Source: Deltaproteobacteria bacterium tcs-42 | Lineage (GTDB): Bacteria; Desulfobacterota; Desulfuromonadia; Desulfuromonadales; Geopsychrobacteraceae | Length of the DNA stretch: 64,000 nt | Assembly: GCA_002049545.1 (NCBI GenBank) | Contig: LLYT01000002.1 | Coordinates: forward strand, 1 to 64,000 | Direction: 5' to 3' | Shown here: positions 10,407-21,258 of the stretch, piece by piece | Position numbering within the stretch: position 1 is the stretch's first letter | Layout of the letters: each line of letters begins with the position of its first letter | Made by a program: the position numbers and the translations under genes | The notes under the pieces: generated by a model | Database searches by the model: none | What the model was told of the DNA's origin: nothing | The model's input: the letters and a program-made list of their open reading frames with translations, nothing else

Positions 10407-11735
10407 TTAACTCAATGGCTTCAGGTGTTGGCTCACAATGTATTCACTGTAATAGAGTGGAAGGACAATATCTTTCTTTTCCAATGGTGATGACCCTTGC
10501 GTCCCGGTTAGTTTAATGGTTTTTTGGGGCTGACATTTTATAATATAGGAGCGCAGCGATCTTGCTTTGGTGCGTTTACCACTTTTGACCTCGACCGGGA
10601 TAATATTGCCGGTAGCGTCGCTAACAATAAACTCTATTTCGGCACGGGCATCACTCCAGGAGAATGTTGGCGCTAACCCTTGTGCGGCGAATTCCTGTTG
10701 CACAAAGTTTTCGGCTATAAACCCCTTATATTCATAGCCCTGGTGTTTGATCTCTTGGTAACCAATAGACAGCATATGGTGGAGCAGGCCGACATCCAGC
10801 AGAAACAGCTTGACCATGCTGTCTTTTCTGCAGGCAGCAAGGGGGGCGCGAGGCGTTCCGGAAATCGGGTAGTTTGTTAATACCAAACGACATTTTTCTA
10901 ACCAGATGATGGCATTTTCGAAATCATTATAGCGAGATTTCCGCTCATATACCCCCTTGAATTTAAAGCGCTTGACCGATTCATCAACCACGGAAGAAAG
11001 TTGTACTGGTATATTACGGAATACTGCTTCTATTGTGTTTGCATCAACTTTTCCTGAGTATTTGCCAAAGTCCCGCAGATAACCGGAGATCAAATCGCCG
11101 TGAATCTTCGCTACGGCCTGGTGGCGCTCGACTATACTGCTGCCGGACATGCTGAACCAGGTTTTGACTGCTTCGGGCATGCCACCAGTGAAATAGTAAT
11201 CGGTTAGTTTGGCAAACAATTTAGCATGTGCCGCAGCAGTGTTTAGCCGACTTTCAAACGCTTTGATCAACGCGCTCTCACCCGAAGCCAGGAGAAATTC
11301 GCGATATGTCAGTGGGCGCAGGTTGTGTTGCTCAACTTTACCCACAGGAAAAGCATTCAGCAGCCCAATGTTGGAACCACTGGCAGCTACATACATCTCC
11401 GGGGTTTTTTCAGCAAAAAATTTCAAGGCGGTTACTGCCGCAGGACATTCACCTATTTCATCCAAAATTAGTAAATCTGTGGCTGGATTGAATATTGTTC
11501 CGGTGAGAAGCTCAATATTGGAGAGTACATCTTTTGGCGTCAGAGAGTCAGAGAAGGCTTCTGCCATTTCGGGCGATTCTAAAAAGTCAATACGCAAGAC
11601 ATGTTTAAAGGTCGCGCCCAGAAGGGTTTCCAGCAGGTAGGTCTTTCCTGTTTGACGGGCACCATCAATTAAAAGTGGTTTACGTTTCTTTTTTTCTTTC
11701 CAGGCTAGAAGGTTTTCCAGTAACAGTCGTTGCAT
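10407..11735 (-). CDS. AAA family ATPase with DUF4143-like C-terminus
   Basis: KRKPLLIDGARQTGKTYLLETLLG Walker A; LLILDEIGECPAAVTALKFF; C-terminal nuclease-like IEFIVSDATGNIIPVEVKSGKRTKARSL. Confidence 0.85.
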   Translation of the reverse strand: MQRLLLENLLAWKEKKKRKPLLIDGARQTGKTYLLETLLGATFKHVLRIDFLESPEMAEAFSDSLTPKDVLSNIELLTGTIFNPATDLLILDEIGECPAAVTALKFFAEKTPEMYVAASGSNIGLLNAFPVGKVEQHNLRPLTYREFLLASGESALIKAFESRLNTAAAHAKLFAKLTDYYFTGGMPEAVKTWFSMSGSSIVERHQAVAKIHGDLISGYLRDFGKYSGKVDANTIEAVFRNIPVQLSSVVDESVKRFKFKGVYERKSRYNDFENAIIWLEKCRLVLTNYPISGTPRAPLAACRKDSMVKLFLLDVGLLHHMLSIGYQEIKHQGYEYKGFIAENFVQQEFAAQGLAPTFSWSDARAEIEFIVSDATGNIIPVEVKSGKRTKARSLRSYIIKCQPQKTIKLTGTQGSSPLEKKDIVLPLYYSEYIVSQHLKPLS

Positions 11736-11778
11736 TCCTATCCCCTTTCAAGTAAGCCATTTCCTAAAAGCATAGCGA

Positions 11779-11852
11779 TATGCGCATAAAAATGCAACAA
11801 TTAACCTATTTATGCGCATAAAAAAGTAGATAGCATCCCTTTTATGCGCATA
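11779..11852. promoter_or_regulatory. Three iterated TATGCGCATA palindromes, period 32 bp
   Basis: Exact copies at 11779-11788, 11811-11820, 11843-11852. Confidence 0.75.
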
Positions 11853-11982
11853 AATAGTTGTCCGATAAAGAGATATTACAATGTGGCTTTTTATCAACAA
11901 TCCCAGCTGGGCCGGTTAACTTATGTTTGACTTTGATGATAACATTGACCCTCAGAAACCATCTCACCCACTCGGAGGTCAT

Positions 11983-12177
11983 ATGTCAGAAAACACAAAA
12001 ACCGACTGTAAAGATCCGGCAGGACACTGGAAGCATCTATGTGAATTAAGAAAACAAGGGAAAGAACAGGAGGTCAAGGATCTGATGGCAGATCCTGGCC
12101 ATAAATGTTTGAATTGCAATACCGTTGCCAAAAACGCCCAGAACCTCTGCAGCCCGAGTCCATTTAGTAAGGTTTAA
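11983..12177 (+). CDS. Small Cys-containing protein, unknown function (64 aa)
   Basis: cGGAGGtcatATG start; MSENTKTDCKDPAGHWKHLCELRKQGKEQEVKDLMADPGHKCLNCNTVAKNAQNLC with CxxC. Confidence 0.6.
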   Translation: MSENTKTDCKDPAGHWKHLCELRKQGKEQEVKDLMADPGHKCLNCNTVAKNAQNLCSPSPFSKV

Positions 12178-12205
12178 ATGCTACTTGGCGGGATTATTTC
12201 TCGTA

Positions 12206-12340
12206 ACCCCCAGGGGGATTCGCCCACTACGGCCTGAACATCACGTTCAAGCCTGCGTCGGCTCCCCTCCGTTCACTGACGCGGCCATCCTTGGCCGCTT
12301 TTCCGACATCAAGTCGGCGCTCGCTTCGCTTCGAATCCCC
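12206..12340. repeat. tRNA-adjacent structured element, copy B
   Basis: Homologous to 9887-10023; CCCCCAGGGGGATTCGCCCAC ... CTTCGCTTCGAATCCCC. Confidence 0.8.
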
Positions 12341-12356
12341 TAACTGAAAAACGTGA

Positions 12357-12402
12357 AAAAAGAAAAGGCCCTCCCGATTACTCGAAAGGGCCATTCTTTT
12401 TT
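12357..12402. terminator. Terminator downstream of tRNA-Glu copy 2
   Basis: AAAAGAAAAGGCCCT...AGGGCCATTCTTTTTT. Confidence 0.7.
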
Positions 12403-12479
12403 GGCGTCCCCAGGGGGATTCGAACCCCCGTCGCCGCCGTGAAAGGGCGGTGTCCTGGGCCAGGCTAGACGATAGGGAC
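12402..12479 (-). tRNA. tRNA-Glu(TTC), identical second copy
   Basis: Same 78-nt sequence as 10081-10158. Confidence 0.97.
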
Positions 12480-12535
12480 TTAAAACTGCTAAGTCCCTGC
12501 GGAAATTGAATCCGCAGGATGCTACATTCGTTAAA

Positions 12536-12611
12536 TGGTGAGCCGGGGGGGGATCGAACCCACGACCATCTGATTAAAAGTCAGATGCTCTACCAACTGA
12601 GCTACCGGCCC
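12536..12611 (-). tRNA. tRNA-Lys(TTT)
   Basis: Reverse complement gggccggtagctcagttggtagagcatctgacTTTTAAtcagatggtcgtgggttcgatccccccccggctcacca. Confidence 0.96.
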
Positions 12612-12663
12612 AAACAACGAAACGACTTTATACGTGAATCGTTTTGATGCGTCAACTATTTTT

Positions 12664-13983
<1,320 letters not shown>

Positions 13984-14025
13984 TCACGTCGACAACCTGA
14001 TGCCATCGACTCATTAAAAAAGTGA

Positions 14026-15312
14026 CTACAACTTAAAACGACCCAGGTGCATCTGTTGCCAGGACACCTGTTTTTGCCCCCCATCCGGCAATGAAATCAT
14101 TTCAACATCTCGCTCTTCTCCAGCCACAACGGCCATAAAGCGAAAATTCATTTTTCTGGCATATTCAAGAGCATCCTCTCGAGTCCGATCAAGAATGTCC
14201 CGCGCCACAGAATAGCCCTGTTTCCGCAACTGATACGCTAATTGCTGTGCCGCTCGCAAATTTTCACCCGTCGAAAAAATCAACAGGTCGCAACTGGGGA
14301 CAACCTGCTCATCCAGCACTTTATCCAAGGCAAACAACAGATGCAACAAACTAAAGGTGAATCCTGTCGATGGAGCAGAAAAACCATACTTCTCGGTCAG
14401 GTTATTATAGCGGCCACCACTGCAAACCGTGTAACCAACTCCGGAAAGAAAGCCCTGAAAGGTGATCCCGGTATGATAATTCAGCCCCCGTAGTTCCCCG
14501 AGATCAATCGTGACATGATCGAGCACACCATAGACATCGAGAACATCCAATACTTGATTCAAGCCGTCCAGAGCCCTGCGAGAACGCTCATTGTTCACGG
14601 TTTTTTCGGCTCGCTGTAAAACCTCCCGTCCGCCATAAAGTCTTGGCATGGCGAGGATTTCTTCACAAGTGTTATCCCCCAATTCACTTTGTTCCAACAA
14701 CCCCTTCAGCTCAGAACTGTCTTTGCGTAGAATAGCATCGGTCACCTGTTCGGCCAAACGAGCATCCAACGGCAAACCATCCATAACTCCACGAAAGAAT
14801 TCAACCTGACCAATGTCGATGGTGAATTCGTGCGCACCAACCGCAGCCAGCGATTCGACCGCCATGGCAATCATTTCGGCATCCGCTTCGGGACTGTCGA
14901 GGCCAATCAGTTCGACTCCGGATTGAAAGATATCCCGATCTTTACCTGCTTGTTGCTCGGTGTGACGTAAGACACGGCCATTGTAACAAAGCCTCAACGG
15001 CAAGGGTCGTTCACTCATACGGGTTGCGGCAATTCGAGCAATCTGAGGAGTCATATCGGGAGGAAAAGCAAGCATGCGACCGCTCTGACGATCATCAAAG
15101 CGAAAAGTTCGCTCCTGCAAACCTTCACCGAGACCACGCTCCAGAACATCCAGATACTCCAGTTGTGGTGTGATCACCGGGCGGAAACCCCAAGCCGTAT
15201 AGACCTGCTGTAATTGCTGCTGCAGGTATTCTACTTTTGCGGCTTTAAGTGGCAAAAAATCACGCACACCTTTGGGCAGATCAGTTTCCGGGGGCGAATC
15301 AGAAAAACGCAT
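14026..15312 (-). CDS. hisZ: ATP phosphoribosyltransferase regulatory subunit
   Basis: HisS-like fold lacking an obvious anticodon-binding domain; LPKGVRDFLPLKAAKVEYL; SGGRYNNLTEKYG. Confidence 0.85.
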   Translation of the reverse strand: MRFSDSPPETDLPKGVRDFLPLKAAKVEYLQQQLQQVYTAWGFRPVITPQLEYLDVLERGLGEGLQERTFRFDDRQSGRMLAFPPDMTPQIARIAATRMSERPLPLRLCYNGRVLRHTEQQAGKDRDIFQSGVELIGLDSPEADAEMIAMAVESLAAVGAHEFTIDIGQVEFFRGVMDGLPLDARLAEQVTDAILRKDSSELKGLLEQSELGDNTCEEILAMPRLYGGREVLQRAEKTVNNERSRRALDGLNQVLDVLDVYGVLDHVTIDLGELRGLNYHTGITFQGFLSGVGYTVCSGGRYNNLTEKYGFSAPSTGFTFSLLHLLFALDKVLDEQVVPSCDLLIFSTGENLRAAQQLAYQLRKQGYSVARDILDRTREDALEYARKMNFRFMAVVAGEERDVEMISLPDGGQKQVSWQQMHLGRFKL

Positions 15313-15744
15313 GTATTTATCTCCAGTCTACCAAGAGAAACTGCATACTCCTGAAGAGATGTTTTTTCACAGAAAAGACGATCATAAGAATTATTCTAAT
15401 CCCGAACGAACGCGGCAATTTAGCAACAGTTCCAACCTCATGTCAAGCAAGGGAACGAGGATCAAAAAAAGCCGGTTTTATGTTGAAAATGGAAAAATTG
15501 ACGCGTTGCTTACACAATCTGATACTATCGAAGGGAGGATTTTATAAACATGGTCGTACCCAAAAATCTGCGCTTAACGCTCCATGATCGACAAAGGTCC
15601 GGGAACCTTATCGGACGGTCACTTATAAAATCAGTCACTTGGCTGGATTACTTCGCGTCTCGCGGCCAGACCGTTTTTTTATGGACTTCCAAACAGAGAC
15701 GTTACAGACCGCTTCCTCTTAATAATGATACTGGCAACGGGCGA

Positions 15745-16776
15745 TCAACGTTCGAGACCAAAATCCTCATCAGTCAGTGTTGACGTATACTCGTCCAGTG
15801 TTTCTTCAGCCTCATCCTGATCGGGGACCTTGGCCAGGTGCAACAGCGCATCCCCCTCATGGGCCAGGGGCAGATTGAGTTGACCGATGACAACACCGGT
15901 AAACGGCGCGGCAACACCCTCTTGATCATCACCCAGAGGGTCACTCAACATCCCCAGAAGTGAACCTTTTTTCACCATATCCCCCAAATTAGCGTAGCGG
16001 GAGAAAATCCCACTCATGCCTGCACGCACCCAACTGGTCCGGTCGGTCACAACAGGGGCATAGGTTTTCTTCATTCGCCGCACCGGCAACATGCCAACGT
16101 GGCGCATAACGTTGATCACGCCCCGCAACCCGGTGCGAATCGCCGACTCATTGAAGTATAACGCTTCCCCTCCTTCAAAAACCAGAACAGGTTTACCCAA
16201 AGAGGCGACGGCCTCGCGTAAAGATCCCTCTCGCAATTCAGAAGGGACCACGACAGGCGCACCAAAGGCGGTAGCAATATCGAGTGTCTGCTGGTCTTCA
16301 AGGCAGGCACGGACCTGAGGCAGGTTGCTGCGAAAATTCGACCCCGTATGAAGATCGATCCCCAGATCACAGCAACTGGCGATTTCACTCATGAACAGGT
16401 GTGCCATACGTCCTGCCAGCGAGCCCTTGGCGGTGCCGGGAAAAGATCGATTGAGATCTCGCCGATCCGGCAGATAACGTGCCCTTTGAATAAAACCAAA
16501 TGGATTGGCAACCGGAATAGCAATCAGGGTGCCGCGTAGATAATTAAGGGTTTTACCGTTTAGCAAACGACGTATAATCTCGACGCCGTTGATTTCGTCC
16601 CCATGAACCGCCGCACTGACAAAGATTACCGGCCCGGCTTTTTTACCGTTCACAACCTGAACCGGCAGAGTCATTTTATTGTGGGTATAGAGCTTCGCCA
16701 TCGGCAGTTCAATCGTAGCGCGCTCCCCGGGCTGAACAGTGGTGCCGCCAAAATTGAAGGGTTTATTTTTGATCAT
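15745..16776 (-). CDS. Succinylglutamate desuccinylase/aspartoacylase family protein
   Basis: [43 protein letters not shown]. Confidence 0.88.
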   Translation of the reverse strand: MIKNKPFNFGGTTVQPGERATIELPMAKLYTHNKMTLPVQVVNGKKAGPVIFVSAAVHGDEINGVEIIRRLLNGKTLNYLRGTLIAIPVANPFGFIQRARYLPDRRDLNRSFPGTAKGSLAGRMAHLFMSEIASCCDLGIDLHTGSNFRSNLPQVRACLEDQQTLDIATAFGAPVVVPSELREGSLREAVASLGKPVLVFEGGEALYFNESAIRTGLRGVINVMRHVGMLPVRRMKKTYAPVVTDRTSWVRAGMSGIFSRYANLGDMVKKGSLLGMLSDPLGDDQEGVAAPFTGVVIGQLNLPLAHEGDALLHLAKVPDQDEAEETLDEYTSTLTDEDFGLER

Positions 16777-17678
16777 CCCTGCCCTCGCGTCCTGGTTTTT
16801 CCCGGCTTGCCCTGCTTTTCAATAAATTGGATGATCAACCCCGCGACATTTTTCTCAGTCGCTGCCTCAATCCCTTCAAGACCGGGTGATGAGTTCACCT
16901 CCATCACGACCGGACCATGATTTGAACGCAGCAGGTCAACACCAGCCACATTGAGCCCCATAATCCGTGCGGACCTCACGGCAGTTGAACGCTCCTCCGG
17001 GGTCAACCGGGCAATACTGGAACTTCCTCCACGATGAAGGTTTGAGCGAAATTCGCCCTCTTTCCCCTGGCGCTTCATCGCCGCGACAACTTTATCACCA
17101 ACGACAAAACAACGGATATCCGCTCCCTGAGCTTCCTTGATAAACTCCTGAACCAGAATATCGGCATTCAGGCCACGAAACGCATCAATAACACTTTCGC
17201 CCGCCTTCTGGGTCTCGGCCAGAACCACCCCGATCCCCTGTGTCCCCTCCAATAACTTGACCACCATCGGCGCACCACCAACCAGATCAATTAAGTCTTT
17301 GCTATACAGAGTCGAGTGGGCAAAGCCGGTTACAGGCAGGCCAATCCCTTTACGGGCCAGAAGCTGCATGCTGCGCAATTTGTCCCGTGAGCGACTGATC
17401 GCCACCGACTCATTGACATTGTAAACTCCCATCATTTCGAACTGACGAGCCACCGCTGTTCCGTAAAAGGTGATGGATGCTCCGATCCTTGGAATGATCG
17501 CATCAACTCCAAGCAATTCCTCTCCCTTGTAATGAATCGTTGGGCGCTGACTGGCAATGGTCATATAACAACGCAGCGGATCAATCACGTGCATGTCATG
17601 TCCCCGTTCGGTCCCCGCCTCCACCATTCGACGTGTCGAATAGAGTTTCGGATTTCGCGACAAAATTGCAATCTTCAT
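16773..17678 (-). CDS. rimK: RimK-type ATP-grasp alpha-L-glutamate ligase
   Basis: [53 protein letters not shown]. Confidence 0.93.
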   Translation of the reverse strand: MKIAILSRNPKLYSTRRMVEAGTERGHDMHVIDPLRCYMTIASQRPTIHYKGEELLGVDAIIPRIGASITFYGTAVARQFEMMGVYNVNESVAISRSRDKLRSMQLLARKGIGLPVTGFAHSTLYSKDLIDLVGGAPMVVKLLEGTQGIGVVLAETQKAGESVIDAFRGLNADILVQEFIKEAQGADIRCFVVGDKVVAAMKRQGKEGEFRSNLHRGGSSSIARLTPEERSTAVRSARIMGLNVAGVDLLRSNHGPVVMEVNSSPGLEGIEAATEKNVAGLIIQFIEKQGKPGKTRTRGQG

Positions 17679-18133
17679 TATCTCCTCACTTTCATTTCAG
17701 ATTTTAAGTCCGGTCGACCACACAGGTAGGATTTATCAGGAAAAACCGTCATTCCATACATCGCCGTCCGCCCGAGCAGCATTCTGAATTTCATGTTGTC
17801 ACGATTTGTCAGGGTCATCTCAACAGGCCAGATTCGCTCCCCGAGTCGAATCTGGGTTTCGATCACATAGCGCATCTCCTGGTGCCCTCCGGAATCCCAT
17901 ACGGCGCGATAATCCTTGACCGGACATTGACAGATAATCTCAATATCATCCCTGCGCTGCAGCGGATGAATGCCAAAACGAACCATTTGCTGACCAGCCT
18001 CATCAAAGGGCTCAACAAAAAAGGCGTGCAATGCCGATGTTCGGGCTCCGGTATCGATTTTTGCTTTGATTCTATCAATGCTCAGTTCAGGTATGGAAAA
18101 CCATTCACGCCACCCGACATGTAGTTTGCTCAT
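17678..18133 (-). CDS. RimB-like retropepsin / ATP-dependent zinc protease family
   Basis: [17 protein letters not shown] and [20 protein letters not shown]. Confidence 0.85.
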   Translation of the reverse strand: MSKLHVGWREWFSIPELSIDRIKAKIDTGARTSALHAFFVEPFDEAGQQMVRFGIHPLQRRDDIEIICQCPVKDYRAVWDSGGHQEMRYVIETQIRLGERIWPVEMTLTNRDNMKFRMLLGRTAMYGMTVFPDKSYLCGRPDLKSEMKVRR

Positions 18134-18266
18134 TTTAAATCAACCTTAAATTTTATGAAAAATTCATAGATTGAACCCCCTGAAGGGACAACTATATAGT
18201 CTTTTATTTTTCGTTTTGCACGATTTATTTTGCTACCCGGAAAAATTTATTTCCCCTCCTGAATGT

Positions 18267-19772
18267 TTATTTTTCGGTCCGCAAATATTCCACCAGTGCC
18301 CGCACACCGAATCCGGTACCACCTTTTGGCTGCCCCGCTTTGCCCTGCTCCTCCCAGGCCATCCCGGCGATATCGAGGTGAGCCCATTTGTACTTGTCGG
18401 CAAACTGTTGTAGAAAAGCGGCGGCAGTAATGGTTCCAGCCGCTCGTCCTCCGGTATTTTTCACATCGGCAAAATCGCTTTTGACCAAATCTGCATATTC
18501 ATCCCAGAGTGGCAGCTGCCAGAACCGTTCGCCACTACGTTCCCCAGCTTTAATAATCTGCCGCATCAGCCCTTCGTGATTACCAAGAGCTGCTGCCGCT
18601 TGATGACCGAGAGCAATGATGCAGGCTCCGGTCAAAGTTGCCAGATCGATGACGACACGTGGCTGATAGCGACCAACATAGGTCAAGGCATCGGCAAGAA
18701 TCAATCGTCCCTCAGCGTCAGTATTTAAAACTTCAATCGTCTTTCCCGATAACGAAGTCAGAATATCGCCGGGGCGGATCGCTCTCCCCGAGGGCATATT
18801 TTCTACCGCAGGAACCACCGCAACCAGATTGATCGGTAGCTTCATTCGTGCTGCAGCTTGCATCACGCCGAGAACCGTAGCGGCACCCCCCATGTCCATC
18901 TTCATCTCGTCCATTTTTTCGGCGGGTTTCAGGGAGATTCCACCAGAATCAAAAGTGACCCCCTTGCCAACCAGAGCAATCGGCTTCTCACCTTCGGCTC
19001 CCCCCTGGTACTCAAGGACAATCAGATACGGTTCCCGCTCGCTCCCCTTTGCCACACCGAGCATGGCACCAAAACCCTGCCGTTCCAGCTCGCGACGATC
19101 CAACAAGCGGGCCCTGATGCCCGTTTGTTCTGCCATGGCAACAGCCTGCATTGCCAGATATTCCGGGGATTTGAGATTGCCGGGAGCATTGACCAGATCA
19201 CGCGCAAAACAGACCCCGGAGACAATGGCCTCGGCCGCCGCGACAGCGGCTTTTGCCATCGCAGTGCCCTCTTCGCCAGGAATCAACAGATCGATCCGCT
19301 CCAAAGAGACGGGTTGACCCGGTTGAGCCTTGGGGAGATACCGGTCATAACGGTAATCTGCCAACAGCACCCCTTCAGTGACAGCCTGAATCCGCTCGGC
19401 AGGTGCGGTCTTTTTGATCGGCAATTGCTGTAATGCCAGGAGAAACACTCCCTGCTGCTTTTGAACGAGCAATTTCACCGCGCTGCTGGTGACTTGCCGT
19501 AAAGAGTCAAGGGAAAAAGTCGATTCTTTTCCCAGCCCGACCAGCAAAATCCGCTCGGCAGGTGCCTGCGAACCACCGTGCAACAGCAGAGTCTCCCCTT
19601 TGCGCCCGGTGAACTCTTTGCTGCGGGTTGCACGGCCAAAAGCGCCATCGACCTGTTGATCAAGCTGCACCAGTGGCTCTTGTTTATATTTGCCTGCAAA
19701 AACACCCAGAACCAGGCAGGGGGTTTTATGCTCCAGGACATGCCCTTTTTTCACCGTAATTTTCATGACCAT
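18267..19772 (-). CDS. pepA: Leucyl aminopeptidase (M17)
   Basis: VGKGVTFDSGGISLKPAEKMDEMKMDMGGAA; NTDAEGRLILADAL. Confidence 0.97.
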   Translation of the reverse strand: MVMKITVKKGHVLEHKTPCLVLGVFAGKYKQEPLVQLDQQVDGAFGRATRSKEFTGRKGETLLLHGGSQAPAERILLVGLGKESTFSLDSLRQVTSSAVKLLVQKQQGVFLLALQQLPIKKTAPAERIQAVTEGVLLADYRYDRYLPKAQPGQPVSLERIDLLIPGEEGTAMAKAAVAAAEAIVSGVCFARDLVNAPGNLKSPEYLAMQAVAMAEQTGIRARLLDRRELERQGFGAMLGVAKGSEREPYLIVLEYQGGAEGEKPIALVGKGVTFDSGGISLKPAEKMDEMKMDMGGAATVLGVMQAAARMKLPINLVAVVPAVENMPSGRAIRPGDILTSLSGKTIEVLNTDAEGRLILADALTYVGRYQPRVVIDLATLTGACIIALGHQAAAALGNHEGLMRQIIKAGERSGERFWQLPLWDEYADLVKSDFADVKNTGGRAAGTITAAAFLQQFADKYKWAHLDIAGMAWEEQGKAGQPKGGTGFGVRALVEYLRTEK

Positions 19773-19830
19773 TGCCTTTCTTGTTTGATAAAGCTGTTAC
19801 TGGCAAATCAAATCCCCCTTTAATCTTTTA

Positions 19831-20883
19831 TTAAAGGGGGATTTGATTTGCCAACTCATCCAGTGCGACCGCAACTTTCTGCGTGGCAGAATCGACCGTT
19901 TCCAACTCAATTTCAACCCTGTGTTCAGGTAAGGTATGCAGATAGAGAGGATCATAGTAGCGAACCATCAGCTCGCGCACCAACTTATCCCACTGCCCCG
20001 TATCTAACAGTTCAAGAAACTCGCGGACAACCTGCCCCCCCAAACGTTCTTTTAAAGCGTTGATCGGTCTTTTAAACTGAGCTCGCAACTGATCAAGGGC
20101 AGGGTAATCTTCGAGAATTATTTTCGTGCGGACATCCATCGATGCACTCAACCAGAGACTGGTTTGAACCTGCATCACTTGATGAAATGTTTTCGGTACC
20201 ATGACCCGGCCGATGTGCAGACTCTCCCCTTCTGTGACAAGGTATGGTTTATCCTGCAACTGTTCGAGACGATCCCAAAGCAAAGCCTCGAACTTTTTTT
20301 GTGATGGTTGTTTGTCCAAACCCAGAGCACCAAATGCGCTGCCACGATGATTTGCCAACCCTTCCAGATCGACGACCGGATAATCGATCTGTTGAAGTTG
20401 ATGCAGAACCCGGGTTTTTCCCACCCCGGTCAATCCACGCAAGACAAAAACTGGCGGCCATTGCTGGTGTTCGAAATAATCGAGAACCTTGCGACGAAAT
20501 CCTTTATGCCCCCCAAGCAACTGTTGGGCTGGAATCCCGGCCAGATTCATAAACGTAGTCATAGCGAGAGATCGCATTCCACCGCGCCAACAGAAAACAA
20601 TCACCGGACCCGATTGATCCTCCTGTCGCAAATTTTCAATCTGCTCCATCAACTGGGGAATTTTCGGTGCAACTAACTGGACACCCCGCTTGCGTGCCTC
20701 CTTTTTTCCCTGTTCCTTAAACAGAGTCCCTACTTGCACCCGCTCCTCATTACTGAAAACAGGAACATTGACCGCGCCGGGGATCGTTGCTTCGGCAAAC
20801 TCAGCCGGAGTCCTCACATCGACCAGCAAGGCACCCTTGCGTCTTTTCTCCAGAGCCTGTTCAAGCTCGATCGTTTCCCTCAT
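19831..20883 (-). CDS. mnmH: tRNA 2-selenouridine synthase
   Basis: Rhodanese domain VFCWRGGMRS plus P-loop LRGLTGVGKTRVLHQL. Confidence 0.93.
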   Translation of the reverse strand: MRETIELEQALEKRRKGALLVDVRTPAEFAEATIPGAVNVPVFSNEERVQVGTLFKEQGKKEARKRGVQLVAPKIPQLMEQIENLRQEDQSGPVIVFCWRGGMRSLAMTTFMNLAGIPAQQLLGGHKGFRRKVLDYFEHQQWPPVFVLRGLTGVGKTRVLHQLQQIDYPVVDLEGLANHRGSAFGALGLDKQPSQKKFEALLWDRLEQLQDKPYLVTEGESLHIGRVMVPKTFHQVMQVQTSLWLSASMDVRTKIILEDYPALDQLRAQFKRPINALKERLGGQVVREFLELLDTGQWDKLVRELMVRYYDPLYLHTLPEHRVEIELETVDSATQKVAVALDELANQIPL

Positions 20884-21034
20884 CCAACCACCCCGATATT
20901 TTCGTTTCGATATTTTTTACACCAAATGGTGATTGGTTCTACACCAATAATCGGGGCGACACAACAGGATGGGGGAAAAAGATAAAAACTGGTTGACGAC
21001 ACCGTTATATTCCGCTACTGTCGGCAACCGTTGT

Positions 21035-21111
<77 letters not shown>

Positions 21112-21118
21112 AAAAAAT

Positions 21119-21153
21119 CAAGGGACTTGCATGATTTGCAAGTCCCTTTTTTT
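21119..21153 (+). terminator. Rho-independent terminator after tRNA-fMet
   Basis: AGGGACTTGC-atgattt-GCAAGTCCCTTTTTTT. Confidence 0.85.
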
Positions 21154-21203
21154 GTGGTGTGCCTACCCCAATTGAATTTTTATGCAGATGGGTTTTCACA
21201 ACC

Positions 21204-21238
21204 AAAAAGACCGGAGAAACATATCTCCGGTCTTTTTA
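21204..21238. terminator. Bidirectional terminator after proX
   Basis: AAAAAGACCGGAGA-aacata-TCTCCGGTCTTTTT. Confidence 0.85.
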
Positions 21239-21258
21239 TTCAGGCTCTTTAGCAATTA

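Noticed and set aside
11779-11852. Regularly spaced short repeats considered as a mini-CRISPR
   Set aside because: The repeats are 10-bp perfect palindromes with 22-bp A/T-rich gaps, no cas genes; fits operators better.
14026-15312. Histidyl-tRNA synthetase (hisS)
   Set aside because: Length and C-terminus fit HisZ better; no clear anticodon-binding domain, although the two share a fold.
19831-20883. Selenoprotein gene suggested by presence of mnmH
   Set aside because: mnmH implies selenophosphate use in the cell, but I saw no in-frame TGA extension or SECIS-like candidate in this window.
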